A stretch of 6,496 bases of DNA from positions 1 through 6,496 of the forward strand of contig JANMCE010000344.1 of the NCBI GenBank assembly GCA_031360915.1, read 5' to 3'. Source of the stretch: JANMCE01 sp031360915 (GTDB lineage Bacteria > Actinomycetota > Acidimicrobiia > Acidimicrobiales > Ilumatobacteraceae). Made by a program: the position numbers and the translations under genes. The notes below the pieces were generated by a model. It saw only the letters and a program-made list of their open reading frames with translations. It did no database searches and was not told the origin of the DNA. This document shows positions 1-6,030 of the stretch, piece after piece. Positions within the stretch are counted from its first letter, which is position 1. Each line of letters starts with the position of its first letter.

Positions 1-542
1 CGCCGGTGCTTTCCACCAAGGGCACGGTCATCACGCTGTACCCGAACGGGCATCAGTCGATGGTGTCGCCCGTTGTACCCGGTACTCGTGGTGACGGGCG
101 CGAGATTCTTCCGATCTTCGACGGAGCCGAGGCGGTGTTCCAAGTGAACCTGCAGCCGGCCCATGGCATCTTCCCTAATCTCATCGCTCCGCTCGACGGA
201 CGCGGGTTTCCGTTCCTGGTGTTCTGGCCGGAAGCAGTGGATCGTACGCGGCTCGATATCACGTGGTTTGTCCCCGACTGGGGCGAGGGTGACATTCCCA
301 ATCGCGACCTGTGGGACAAGCGGCTTGACCGATTCGACGCTGTGATGGAAGAGGACTACCGCAACCTCGAACCCATTCAACAATTAATGGAACACGCAGC
401 CCACGGAGGTCAGGTCGTCAATTATCAGGAGCGCCGCATCAGCCATGTGCACGCCTGGATCGACAAGGTGATCGGGTCCGATCGCATCGCGTCCGAACTG
501 CGTGTGCCTGACTTGCTCGACGGTTGGCGCGATCTTCCATGA
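1..542 (+). CDS. Rieske-type aromatic ring-hydroxylating oxygenase alpha subunit, C-terminal part (partial, 5' end outside window)
   Basis: The open frame runs in from the left edge (codons in phase with base 3) and stops at TGA 540-542. The GTG at 6 is internal, not a start, because the frame continues upstream and the protein would lack its N-terminal domain. About 179 residues are visible. They fit the C-terminal catalytic domain of Rieske non-haem iron oxygenases: a segment reading VNLQPAHGIFPNLIAP, then a beta-rich stretch with FPFLVFWPE, then the helix VMEEDYRNLEPIQQLM and the closing NYQERRISHVHAWIDKVIG. In the family, the acidic residue of the E-D-x-x-N-x-E-x-x-Q helix is the carboxylate ligand of the catalytic iron; here it is probably the Asp coded at 354-356. 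The Rieske [2Fe-2S] domain and the two iron-binding histidines should lie upstream. Such enzymes hydroxylate or O-demethylate aromatic or steroid-like substrates using electrons from a separate reductase. The substrate cannot be read from this fragment. The stop overlaps the next gene's start by 4 bases. Confidence 0.82.
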   Translation, partial: PVLSTKGTVITLYPNGHQSMVSPVVPGTRGDGREILPIFDGAEAVFQVNLQPAHGIFPNLIAPLDGRGFPFLVFWPEAVDRTRLDITWFVPDWGEGDIPNRDLWDKRLDRFDAVMEEDYRNLEPIQQLMEHAAHGGQVVNYQERRISHVHAWIDKVIGSDRIASELRVPDLLDGWRDLP

Positions 543-1384
543 ACGCCCGTGATCTCACATGGCCAGACCTGGTGTGGTCCCATTTCAGTCGACCCCGTTT
601 CGATGACTTCGACGCTCGCGTGCGTGCGGCGGCCGCCACCGGTTACCAAGGCATCGGTCTGTACGCACAAGCCTATGGTCGCATGCGCGAGGCCGGGCGT
701 ACCGCCGCCCAGTTGACCAAGCTCGTTGCCGATCACGGCCTCTGTATCGCTGAGGTGGAAACAGCTCGTGGTTGGTGGGCTACCGAAGGCCCGCCGGCGG
801 ATGAATGTCGCATTGTCGAAGAACTGGCGTATGAACTTGCCGACGCGGCTGGCGTGCGTTACCTGCAGGTAATCGGGCCGTATGACTGCTCCTTCGCGCA
901 GGCCGTTGAAGGGTTCGGTCGGTTGTGCGATCGCGCCGCTCGACACGGTCTTCTGGTCGGCATCGAATGGCTGCCCTACACGAACATTCCTACCGCGGCC
1001 GACGCGCAGGCGATCGTGGAAGCGGTCGGACGTGATAATGCCGGCTACTGCGCCGACATCTGGCACCATACGCGCGGTGCGAACGATCTCGACCTCATTC
1101 GTGCTCTGCCCGCCGAAAAGATTTTCGCGGTCCAGATGAACGACGGCCCAGCCGCTCGCATACTCGATGACTACAAGGACGATTGCCTGGCATCCCGGGT
1201 GCCGCCAGGTGAGGGGGCGTTTGATTCGGTTGGTTTCGTAAAAACCCTGATCGAGATGGGCGTTACCGCACCCATCTCGCTTGAGGTGTGCTCCCACCAA
1301 CTGTGGGCCGCGCCGGTGGAGGATGCCGCAAGGGCCAGTATCGAGGGCATGCACCGCGTGCTGGCGGCAGTCGCGAGGGGCTGA
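539..1384 (+). CDS. sugar phosphate isomerase/epimerase family TIM-barrel protein
   Basis: 281 residues, the usual length for the xylose-isomerase-like TIM-barrel (AP endonuclease family 2) superfamily. I start it at ATG 539 because that ATG overlaps the upstream TGA as ATGA, the mark of translational coupling. A TTG 15 bases earlier is in frame but less likely, and there is no good Shine-Dalgarno for either. Family signs in order: GYQGIGLY (35-42) as a barrel strand; VRYLQVIGPY (106-115); GIEWLPY (141-147), where Glu143 is a probable metal ligand; YCADIWHH (170-177) with Asp173 and His176; AVQMND (197-202), where Gln199 or Asp202 fits the third ligand position; GEG (224-226); and ISLEV (246-250) with Glu249 as the last ligand. 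Relatives are metal-dependent isomerases, epimerases or dehydratases acting on sugars, inososes, hydroxypyruvate or 3-dehydroshikimate. Its pairing with a Rieske oxygenase points to a catabolic operon, but the substrate is not readable. A long antisense frame covers it and is a high-GC shadow. Confidence 0.85.
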   Translation: MNARDLTWPDLVWSHFSRPRFDDFDARVRAAAATGYQGIGLYAQAYGRMREAGRTAAQLTKLVADHGLCIAEVETARGWWATEGPPADECRIVEELAYELADAAGVRYLQVIGPYDCSFAQAVEGFGRLCDRAARHGLLVGIEWLPYTNIPTAADAQAIVEAVGRDNAGYCADIWHHTRGANDLDLIRALPAEKIFAVQMNDGPAARILDDYKDDCLASRVPPGEGAFDSVGFVKTLIEMGVTAPISLEVCSHQLWAAPVEDAARASIEGMHRVLAAVARG

Positions 1385-1422
1385 GCCTCCGTGGCCTCCC
1401 TCAGATCGAGTGAGAGTACGAC

Positions 1423-1447
1423 CTGACGCTGCGGACTTCAGCGTCGG
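1423..1447. promoter_or_regulatory. inverted repeat (stem-loop or operator candidate) between TIM-barrel gene and hypothetical gene
   Basis: GACGCTG (1425-1431) and CAGCGTC (1439-1445) are perfect 7-base complements around a 7-base loop. The stem extends by a T-G and a C-G pair to 1423/1447. It begins 38 bases after the TIM-barrel stop. No T-run follows, so it is not a classical intrinsic terminator. It could be a factor-assisted terminator, an mRNA-stabilising hairpin, or an operator for the following gene. The pairing is seen; the role is inferred. Confidence 0.35.
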
Positions 1448-1493
1448 CCGGATCGTCACGGAACGGCTCGATGATGGCTGGCGGAGAAAATCT

Positions 1494-1498
1494 GGGGG
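1494..1498 (+). promoter_or_regulatory. Shine-Dalgarno candidate for the hypothetical gene at 1504
   Basis: A run of five G lies 5 bases before ATG 1504, a workable though not ideal ribosome binding site. The in-frame ATGs at 1471 and 1474 have only a GGAA (1460-1463) in front of them. This tips the choice to 1504, but 1471 remains possible and would add 11 residues. Confidence 0.4.
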
Positions 1499-1503
1499 TA
1501 GCT

Positions 1504-3207
1504 ATGGGGAGGAGTAGTCGACGAAAACAGGAGCGGCGTGATGACCCGATGTGGCAGGGCCTAAAGGCGGAGGCTCGCGGACGCAAAATGCCTCCGCATC
1601 TCGAGGCCTACGAGACAGCGCTCTTGCGTCGCGGGATCGAAGGTTTCAAGGAAGGGCTGTATTCGCGGAACAACCAACGTTGGGGAAACATTTGTCGACA
1701 CGGCTCTGAGTTGGCTTCCCAAGTTATGCCCGTTCTCGGGCCCGCCGGAATCATCCAGCTGGTGCTGGAAACGATTGGTGCCTCCAGGGAGAGACTGCCG
1801 GCATCGCCGTATGGGTCCGCCTTCGACCATCTTGCTTGGGGAGTCGACGGAGTTACCTCTGCGTGCCGAATGCTGCTCCTAGGACAGCCTTTCGGTGCGG
1901 CGGTACTCGCTCGGACACAGCTCGAACGATGGACTTTTAACCTTGCGCATGGACTCGGCGTCGATTTCTCGTTCGACGATCTTGGCACGGATAAGATGCG
2001 CGCTCTTTGGACCGTGCATCGACTCGACGTCGATGTAGCTAGAACGTGGAAGGAACTATCCGAGCTCTTGCACGGCCGAGGGGACTATTTGGCTGTCGGT
2101 CGTTGGGAGTCGGTCGACATCATGAAGGGCGACGTCCCCAGCGCCATAGGCGATCTCGCCAGGACCCTCGGTCCGATCGTCGCCCAGCTTAGATCTGTGG
2201 TGTTCGGTCAAGCCGTCGAGATGGGCATGGATGTTGCGGCGCGGCTCCTCGCCAATTGGCCTACGACGACAGCCTTCAAGCCGCCGGTCAACTTTCCCAT
2301 CTCGGCAATGTCGACTGCTGGCCTCTGGCCACTTTTGCACAACCACGTAATGGAGGATTTCACCCTGGTTGAGGTCGTGGCACCGCCGTCTGCTCGCCTC
2401 TGCGCGTCGAGGGACGGGTTCGTACGAGAGGGCAAGGGGATCTTCACAGCGGCCGAACTTCCGGGCCTCGTGCTCGCTGACCATCGCTATCGCGCATGGC
2501 ATGAGGCGGCGAGAGCATTCGAGGCTGAATCCGTCGAAACTGGTGCGCTGTTCGACCCTGACGTGATCGCGTTTCGGGCACAGCAACTAGTGCTCACCGC
2601 CGAGGCCGCCTCGCTGACCTCGTTATGGTCGGAACCAAATCCTGGGGCCGATGCACTGTGGGTAGCGGGGTCGGCGATTCGAAGCGCATTCTTTCTCTGG
2701 CTAGAGGACGACGACCGAGCTCTGGCCTGCGTTCGCGCAGCGCTTGAGGCAATCGCAAGGGCTCGTGCATGGCGTGTAAAGCCCGAGCGTGCGGGAGCGA
2801 TGCCATCGAACGCAATCTCGCGCAATTGGTTCGAACTCGCTGGTTGGCGTCGTCTCAGACTCCTGAATCGAAGTCTCGGTGAACTGTCACATTCGATGCC
2901 TACCTCAAGATGGACTGGCGCCCGCGCTGCGCTGGTCGAGGCGATCCCTTCCCACGAGGACGGTCAGCCAGAGGCAATCGCCAGGGGTGCCGCTGTGCGC
3001 TCGGCCGTCGCGTTGTTGGGTCTTGAAACGGTCGAATGGTTGCGACTGCAGTCGGCATCCCTAGCCGATGCGCTGAGCGTGATCTTTGTATCCGATCAGG
3101 GCATTGTGAACGTCAGCGAGGAGCAATGGCTTAACCAAGTCTGGTCTGCCCGTGAGGTGGATTTTGGTGCGCCGGACTTCTCCTTCGTCTCCCGCGATCC
3201 TGTTTGA
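1504..3207 (+). CDS. hypothetical protein, mostly helical, possible DUF5677/HEPN-like segment
   Basis: 567 residues from ATG 1504 (578 if ATG 1471 is used). I do not recognise the protein as a whole. The N-terminus is basic (MGRSSRRKQERRDD) and cytosolic in character, with no signal peptide and no convincing membrane segment. Composition is rich in Ala, Leu, Arg and Trp and reads as helix throughout. Residues 136-148 (ARTQLERWTFNLA) followed by WKELSELLHGRGDY (182-195) resemble the helix pair in DUF5677- and HEPN-like proteins, where an R-x-x-x-E helix is followed by a Y/W-x-x-L-S-x-x-x-H-G motif. The rest holds no motif I can name. It ends FSFVSRDPV. Codon use differs from the neighbouring IS21 genes: it has CTA, AGA and AGG codons and no G/T or A/C strand bias. 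The protein sits alone, 119 bases after the catabolic operon, and may be host accessory DNA. The reading frame is intact over 1.7 kb, so the gene is very probably real; its function is unknown. Confidence 0.8.
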   Translation: MGRSSRRKQERRDDPMWQGLKAEARGRKMPPHLEAYETALLRRGIEGFKEGLYSRNNQRWGNICRHGSELASQVMPVLGPAGIIQLVLETIGASRERLPASPYGSAFDHLAWGVDGVTSACRMLLLGQPFGAAVLARTQLERWTFNLAHGLGVDFSFDDLGTDKMRALWTVHRLDVDVARTWKELSELLHGRGDYLAVGRWESVDIMKGDVPSAIGDLARTLGPIVAQLRSVVFGQAVEMGMDVAARLLANWPTTTAFKPPVNFPISAMSTAGLWPLLHNHVMEDFTLVEVVAPPSARLCASRDGFVREGKGIFTAAELPGLVLADHRYRAWHEAARAFEAESVETGALFDPDVIAFRAQQLVLTAEAASLTSLWSEPNPGADALWVAGSAIRSAFFLWLEDDDRALACVRAALEAIARARAWRVKPERAGAMPSNAISRNWFELAGWRRLRLLNRSLGELSHSMPTSRWTGARAALVEAIPSHEDGQPEAIARGAAVRSAVALLGLETVEWLRLQSASLADALSVIFVSDQGIVNVSEEQWLNQVWSAREVDFGAPDFSFVSRDPV

Positions 3208-3321
3208 AGGATGTCAACGACTCGGAGATCGAGGGCTGACAGCGCGGTTAGATGCTTAGCGGCGGCGATAGTTTCCGATGGTAGGGGCTGCATGTAACCG
3301 AGAAGGAGCACGTCGGGTAAC

Positions 3322-3351
3322 GGTCTCCGTCACCCTGGCACGGGGGAGACC
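3322..3351. repeat. imperfect inverted repeat GGTCTCC / GGAGACC
   Basis: GGTCTCC at 3322-3328 is complementary to GGAGACC at 3345-3351. Inside the 16-base loop, CCC (3333-3335) can pair with GGG (3342-3344), leaving a 4-base bulge. No T-run follows on either strand. It could be a weak terminator or a worn transposon end; the role is not clear. Confidence 0.35.
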
Positions 3352-3404
3352 ATCTCGAACTTGGCGGGTGGGATGTCGCCAGGCTTGTTGCGCAACCAAC
3401 CGTG
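3330..3404 (-). pseudogene. possible C-terminal remnant of an IS3-family orfB transposase
   Basis: On the - strand the last 24 sense codons before the TGA at 3332-3330 read HGWLRN followed by KPGDIPPAKFEMVSPVPG. GDIPPAKFE is very like the [G]-x-[I/V]-P-P-[A/V]-[E]-[F/Y]-E signature near the C-terminus of IS3-family OrfB transposases, which follows the RxLH motif. Upstream of this tail in the same frame nothing looks like an integrase core, so only a scrap would remain. The likeness is from memory of the family and the piece is short. Confidence 0.28.
3387..3396. repeat. 10-base perfect palindrome GTTGCGCAAC
   Basis: GTTGCGCAAC is fully self-complementary. It lies between the two transposase-like remnants. 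A 10-base palindrome can arise by chance in high-GC DNA, so a binding role is only a possibility. Confidence 0.3.
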
Positions 3405-3408
3405 TTGA

Positions 3409-3621
3409 ACTGTTCGTCTGCTCAGGGAGCGGTCCGACGGTCGACGCATATTTCCGTCACAACGTTCCATCATCGCGGAAGTGGTGTTTGTGAGGCTCGA
3501 CGCCACGGACCGGAGAGCCTCCAGGCCGCTCGTCTGTGGCCACATCCACCCATACGGCACCTTCGGACTGGACCTCAACACCATCTCCCACACGCATGTG
3601 TCCTCTACTACCGTGCGGTAG
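3409..3621 (+). pseudogene. possible C-terminal remnant of a Tn3-family transposase (TnpA)
   Basis: A + strand frame opens after TGA 3406-3408 and ends at TAG 3619-3621. It has no credible start of its own (a GTG at 3490 lacks a ribosome site). Its later part reads RLDATDRRASRPLVCG followed by HIHPYGTFGLDLNT. This matches the pattern near the C-terminus of Tn3-family TnpA proteins, S-P-L-x-x-x-H-I-N-x-x-G-x-[YF]-x-[FL], in which a His-Ile pair is followed by a Gly-x-aromatic turn a few residues before the end. The preceding 25 codons do not resemble TnpA, suggesting earlier deletion or frameshift. The stop lies 14 bases before the IS21 outer repeat, so IS21 appears to have inserted just behind this remnant. 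Identification rests on a short motif and is tentative. Confidence 0.3.
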
Positions 3622-3635
3622 TGAGAACGCCAGCT

Positions 3636-3649
3636 TGATTTGGCCCCAC
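3636..3649 (+). repeat. IS21 left outer terminal repeat
   Basis: TGATTTGGCCCCAC, identical to the inner copy 35 bases further in. It is followed by TTTGGGGG, which could fold back on the CCCC of the repeat. In IS21 elements such repeats are the IstA binding sites. Confidence 0.8.
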
Positions 3650-3670
3650 TTTGGGGGTGTCGCGCCGGTC

Positions 3671-3684
3671 TGATTTGGCCCCAC
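3671..3684 (+). repeat. IS21 left inner terminal repeat
   Basis: A second exact copy of TGATTTGGCCCCAC. The 35-base start-to-start spacing, about three and a third helical turns, would allow two transposase units to bind side by side. Confidence 0.8.
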
Positions 3685-3722
3685 CTGTGATCGTCCTTGT
3701 TGTAGCCGAGTGTGCTGCGGTG

Positions 3723-3727
3723 AGGGG
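3723..3727 (+). promoter_or_regulatory. Shine-Dalgarno site that fixes the istA start
   Basis: AGGGG lies 6 bases before GTG 3734. This supports GTG 3734 (protein beginning MSKVEVFEKI) over the in-frame GTG at 3710, which would add the unlikely stretch MCCGEGKA. Confidence 0.65.
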
Positions 3728-3733
3728 AAAGCA

Positions 3734-5275
3734 GTGTCGAAGGTGGAAGTGTTCGAGAAGATCCGGTTGGCTCATCGTGATGATGGGTTGTCTATTCGGG
3801 CGTTGTCTGAGTTGTTCAAGGTGCATCGTCGTGATGTGCGGGCGGCGTTGTTGTCGGCGGTCCCGCCGGAACGGAAACGCCCGGTTCGTTCGGCGCCCGT
3901 GACGGGCGAGTGGCGGGCGTGGATCAAACAGATTTTGGTCGCTGATCGTGAGGCACCGAAGAAGCAGCGGCACACGGCGAAACGGATTCATGACCGTCTC
4001 GCCGCGGAGAAGCAGGTGATGATCTCGCCATCGACGTGTCGTCATCTTGTGGCTGTGTTGCGTGCTGAGGTCGCTGCTGAAGCGGCGGTGGCGGGGTCGT
4101 TGCCGGTCAAGGTGTTCGTGCCGCAGACCCGTCTGCCGGGCAAAGAAGCCGAGGTTGATTGGGGTCAGTTCCAAGCGGTGATCGGCGGGGTGACGGTGAC
4201 GTTACATCTGTTCGCGATGTGGTCAGCGTTCGCGACGTGCGGGTTCCATCGCGCGTACGCGAACGAGGCGCAGGAATCGTTCACTGATGGTCACGTGCGA
4301 GCGTTCGCCCGGTTCAATGGTGTTCCGCTTCTCGTGCGTTACGACAACTTGAAGACAGCGGTCGTGAAGATCTTGAAGGGCCGTTCCCGGATCGAGAACC
4401 AGCAGTTCATCGCGTTGCGTTCGCACTACGGATTCGAATCGTTCTTCTGTGAACCCGGTGTTGAAGGCGCGCACGAGAAAGGCGGTGTCGAAGGTGACAT
4501 CGGCCGTTACCGCCGCAACTTCCTCACCCCGATCCCGACGTTCGCGACGCTCGCTGACCTCAACACCCATCTCGAAGAATGCGACCGCAAAGACGCCGAA
4601 CGTTGGGTGCATGGCCGCGCTGGTGGGATCGGGTCTACTGCCGGCGGGTTGGCCCGTTTGGAACAAGGCCAGATGTGGTCGCTTCCGGCGGAACCGTTCG
4701 CTGCGGTTAGCCGTTTGGATGCCCGTGTCGACACGAAAGCGAGGGTGTGTGTCCGCCAGTCGTTCTACTCGGTCCCCGCCCGATTCGTCGGTCAACGAGT
4801 CGCTGTTCTCCTCGGCGCGGAGACCGTCACGATGTCGCACGCCAACATCAACATCGCGGCGCATGTGCGGGCGATCCAACGCAAAACCGAGGTCTTAGAC
4901 CTTGACCATTATCTCGAAGTGTTGTGGCGCCGTCCGGGCGCGTTGCCGTCATCAACGGCACTCGTCCAAGCACGAGCATCGGGCCGGTTCCGGCCCGAAC
5001 ATCAACAGTTATGGGACCTTGCACGCCGCCGTCTCGGTGACGGCGCCGGGACCCGCGTCCTATGCGACGTGCTGCTCCTACACCGCAACCATCCGACCGC
5101 CGATGTCCTCGCCGGGATCACCGCTGCGCTCGCTGTCGACAACATCGACCCGGCCGTGATCGCCGTCGAAACACGCCGCGCTATCGAGCACCAACAACCA
5201 CCCGAACCTGCCGCTGGCGAACGTGTTCCTGATCTCACCACCTATGACTCCCTCCTGGGAAGGAAACCCGAATGA
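3734..5275 (+). CDS. istA: IS21-family transposase IstA
   Basis: 513 residues from GTG 3734, a normal IstA length. IstA is the DDE recombinase that binds the element's end repeats and performs strand cutting and joining. Residues about 5-40 (FEKIRLAHRDDGLSIRALSE and following) form the N-terminal helix-turn-helix, followed by a second DNA-binding region with HTAKRIHDRL (80-89). The RNase-H-like core carries the catalytic triad: Asp142 in EAEVDWGQF, Asp204 in VRYDNLKTAV, and Glu248 in GAHEKGGVE. The beta-rich C-terminal part includes VRQSFYSVPARFVG, the usual IstA 'YSVP' segment. The stop TGA overlaps istB as ATGA, so the two are translationally coupled, as is standard for IS21. Base composition slides from G/T-rich codons (GTG, TTG, CGT) at the start to A/C-rich codons at the end. 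No promoter stands out in the 50 bases between the inner repeat and the start. Confidence 0.97.
   Translation: MSKVEVFEKIRLAHRDDGLSIRALSELFKVHRRDVRAALLSAVPPERKRPVRSAPVTGEWRAWIKQILVADREAPKKQRHTAKRIHDRLAAEKQVMISPSTCRHLVAVLRAEVAAEAAVAGSLPVKVFVPQTRLPGKEAEVDWGQFQAVIGGVTVTLHLFAMWSAFATCGFHRAYANEAQESFTDGHVRAFARFNGVPLLVRYDNLKTAVVKILKGRSRIENQQFIALRSHYGFESFFCEPGVEGAHEKGGVEGDIGRYRRNFLTPIPTFATLADLNTHLEECDRKDAERWVHGRAGGIGSTAGGLARLEQGQMWSLPAEPFAAVSRLDARVDTKARVCVRQSFYSVPARFVGQRVAVLLGAETVTMSHANINIAAHVRAIQRKTEVLDLDHYLEVLWRRPGALPSSTALVQARASGRFRPEHQQLWDLARRRLGDGAGTRVLCDVLLLHRNHPTADVLAGITAALAVDNIDPAVIAVETRRAIEHQQPPEPAAGERVPDLTTYDSLLGRKPE
5261..5265 (+). promoter_or_regulatory. Shine-Dalgarno site of istB inside istA
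   Basis: AGGAA lies 6 bases before ATG 5272 within the last codons of istA. It backs the ATGA-overlap start rather than the later in-frame ATG at 5296. Confidence 0.65.
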
Positions 5276-6030
5276 CTACAACACCAACCACCGACATGAA
5301 CGCCGCTCTCGACGCGTGCAAACAACTCAACCTGACCGGCCTCGCGCCCGGTCTCGAAGAGCTTTGCCACACTGCGATCAAACGCAAACTGTCCTACCTG
5401 ACATTCCTCGCTGAAGCCCTCGGTGTCGAGCTCGATATCCGCCACGAACGCCGGCGTGCTCGCCGCGTGCAAGAAGCAAAACTCCCGCGCATCAAAACAC
5501 TCGACGAGTTCGACACCACCGCGAACCCGCACATCACCGCCGCAGTGATCGGGATGCTCAACAGCGGCGACTACATCGACCGGTCAGAACCCGTCGTGCT
5601 CCTCGGGAACTCCGGCACCGGCAAAAGCCACCTCCTCATCGGCGCCTGCCTAGCCGCTGCTGAAGCCGGACGGCGAGTCCGCTACACAACATGCGCACAG
5701 TTAGCGAACGAACTCTGCGAAGCCCAAGACGACCACCACCTGTCGCGCGTCATCAACCGCTACGGCCGACTCGATCTCCTCGCGATCGATGAACTCGGCT
5801 ACGTCCACCTCGATCAACGCGCCGCCGAGTTGCTCTTCCAAATTTTGACCGAACGAGAAGAACGAGCATCCATCGCCGTCGCGTCAAACGCGCCGTTCAG
5901 CGAATGGACAAAAACCTTCACCGACCCACGACTCGCCGCCGCCGTCATCGACCGCATCACCTTCAAAGCACACATCATCGAGACCGGCACCACCAGCTAC
6001 CGCCTCACCGCGAGGACCAAAACCTCATGA
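5272..6030 (+). CDS. istB: IS21-family AAA+ ATPase IstB (transposition helper)
   Basis: 252 residues, the normal IstB length. IstB is the DnaC/DnaA-like AAA+ ATPase that assembles on target DNA, bends it and recruits and stimulates IstA. The N-terminal helical domain (residues about 10-80) includes LNLTGLAPGLEEL and the basic linker RHERRRARRVQEAKLPRIKT typical of the family. The ATPase core shows Walker A GNSGTGKSH (112-120), Walker B LLAIDELGYV (169-178) with Asp173 and Glu174, a sensor-1 Asn in VASNAPFSEW (203-212), and the conserved tail DPRLAAAVIDRITFKAHII with the Arg228 position. Everything needed for activity appears present. The start overlaps the istA stop by 4 bases and has its own ribosome site. 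Its own stop overlaps the next gene's start in the same ATGA manner. Codons are strongly A/C-biased. Confidence 0.97.
   Translation: MTTTPTTDMNAALDACKQLNLTGLAPGLEELCHTAIKRKLSYLTFLAEALGVELDIRHERRRARRVQEAKLPRIKTLDEFDTTANPHITAAVIGMLNSGDYIDRSEPVVLLGNSGTGKSHLLIGACLAAAEAGRRVRYTTCAQLANELCEAQDDHHLSRVINRYGRLDLLAIDELGYVHLDQRAAELLFQILTEREERASIAVASNAPFSEWTKTFTDPRLAAAVIDRITFKAHIIETGTTSYRLTARTKTS

Larger units (their letters stand above)
3208..3635. other. 428-base gap without an intact gene; probable graveyard of mobile-element remnants
   Basis: No frame here has a convincing start, ribosome binding site and protein-like sequence over its length. I see two short stretches that resemble transposase C-termini, one on each strand (listed separately), a 7-base dyad at 3322-3351 and a 10-base palindrome at 3387-3396. 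The first 110 bases after the hypothetical gene's stop hold no recognisable feature and no clear terminator. The region ends at the outer terminal repeat of the IS21 element. Confidence 0.6.

Noticed and set aside
6..8. GTG as the start of the first gene
   Set aside because: The frame stays open to the window edge, and a protein starting here would be only the last part of a Rieske oxygenase. The gene is cut by the window, not short.
425..1459. 344-codon open frame on the - strand
   Set aside because: It lies antisense to the well-supported TIM-barrel gene, shows no family-like motifs, and is of the kind expected by chance opposite high-GC coding sequence.
2056..2586. 176-codon - strand frame inside the hypothetical gene
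   Set aside because: Arg/His-rich, low-complexity translation typical of an antisense shadow; the + strand frame is longer, with more protein-like composition.
3278..3493. 71-codon + strand frame in the gap
   Set aside because: No family likeness and no supported start; cysteine- and arginine-rich random-looking translation overlapping the two better remnant candidates.
4223..4879. 218-codon - strand frame opposite istA
   Set aside because: istA carries all DDE motifs on the + strand; the antisense translation is rich in Arg, Asp and Glu without recognisable domains.
5904..6026. Upstream extension of the zinc-finger gene within istB
   Set aside because: It would overlap the conserved istB C-terminus and encodes a His/Arg-rich stretch that looks like an out-of-frame reading of istB; the ATGA overlap at 6027 is a better start.
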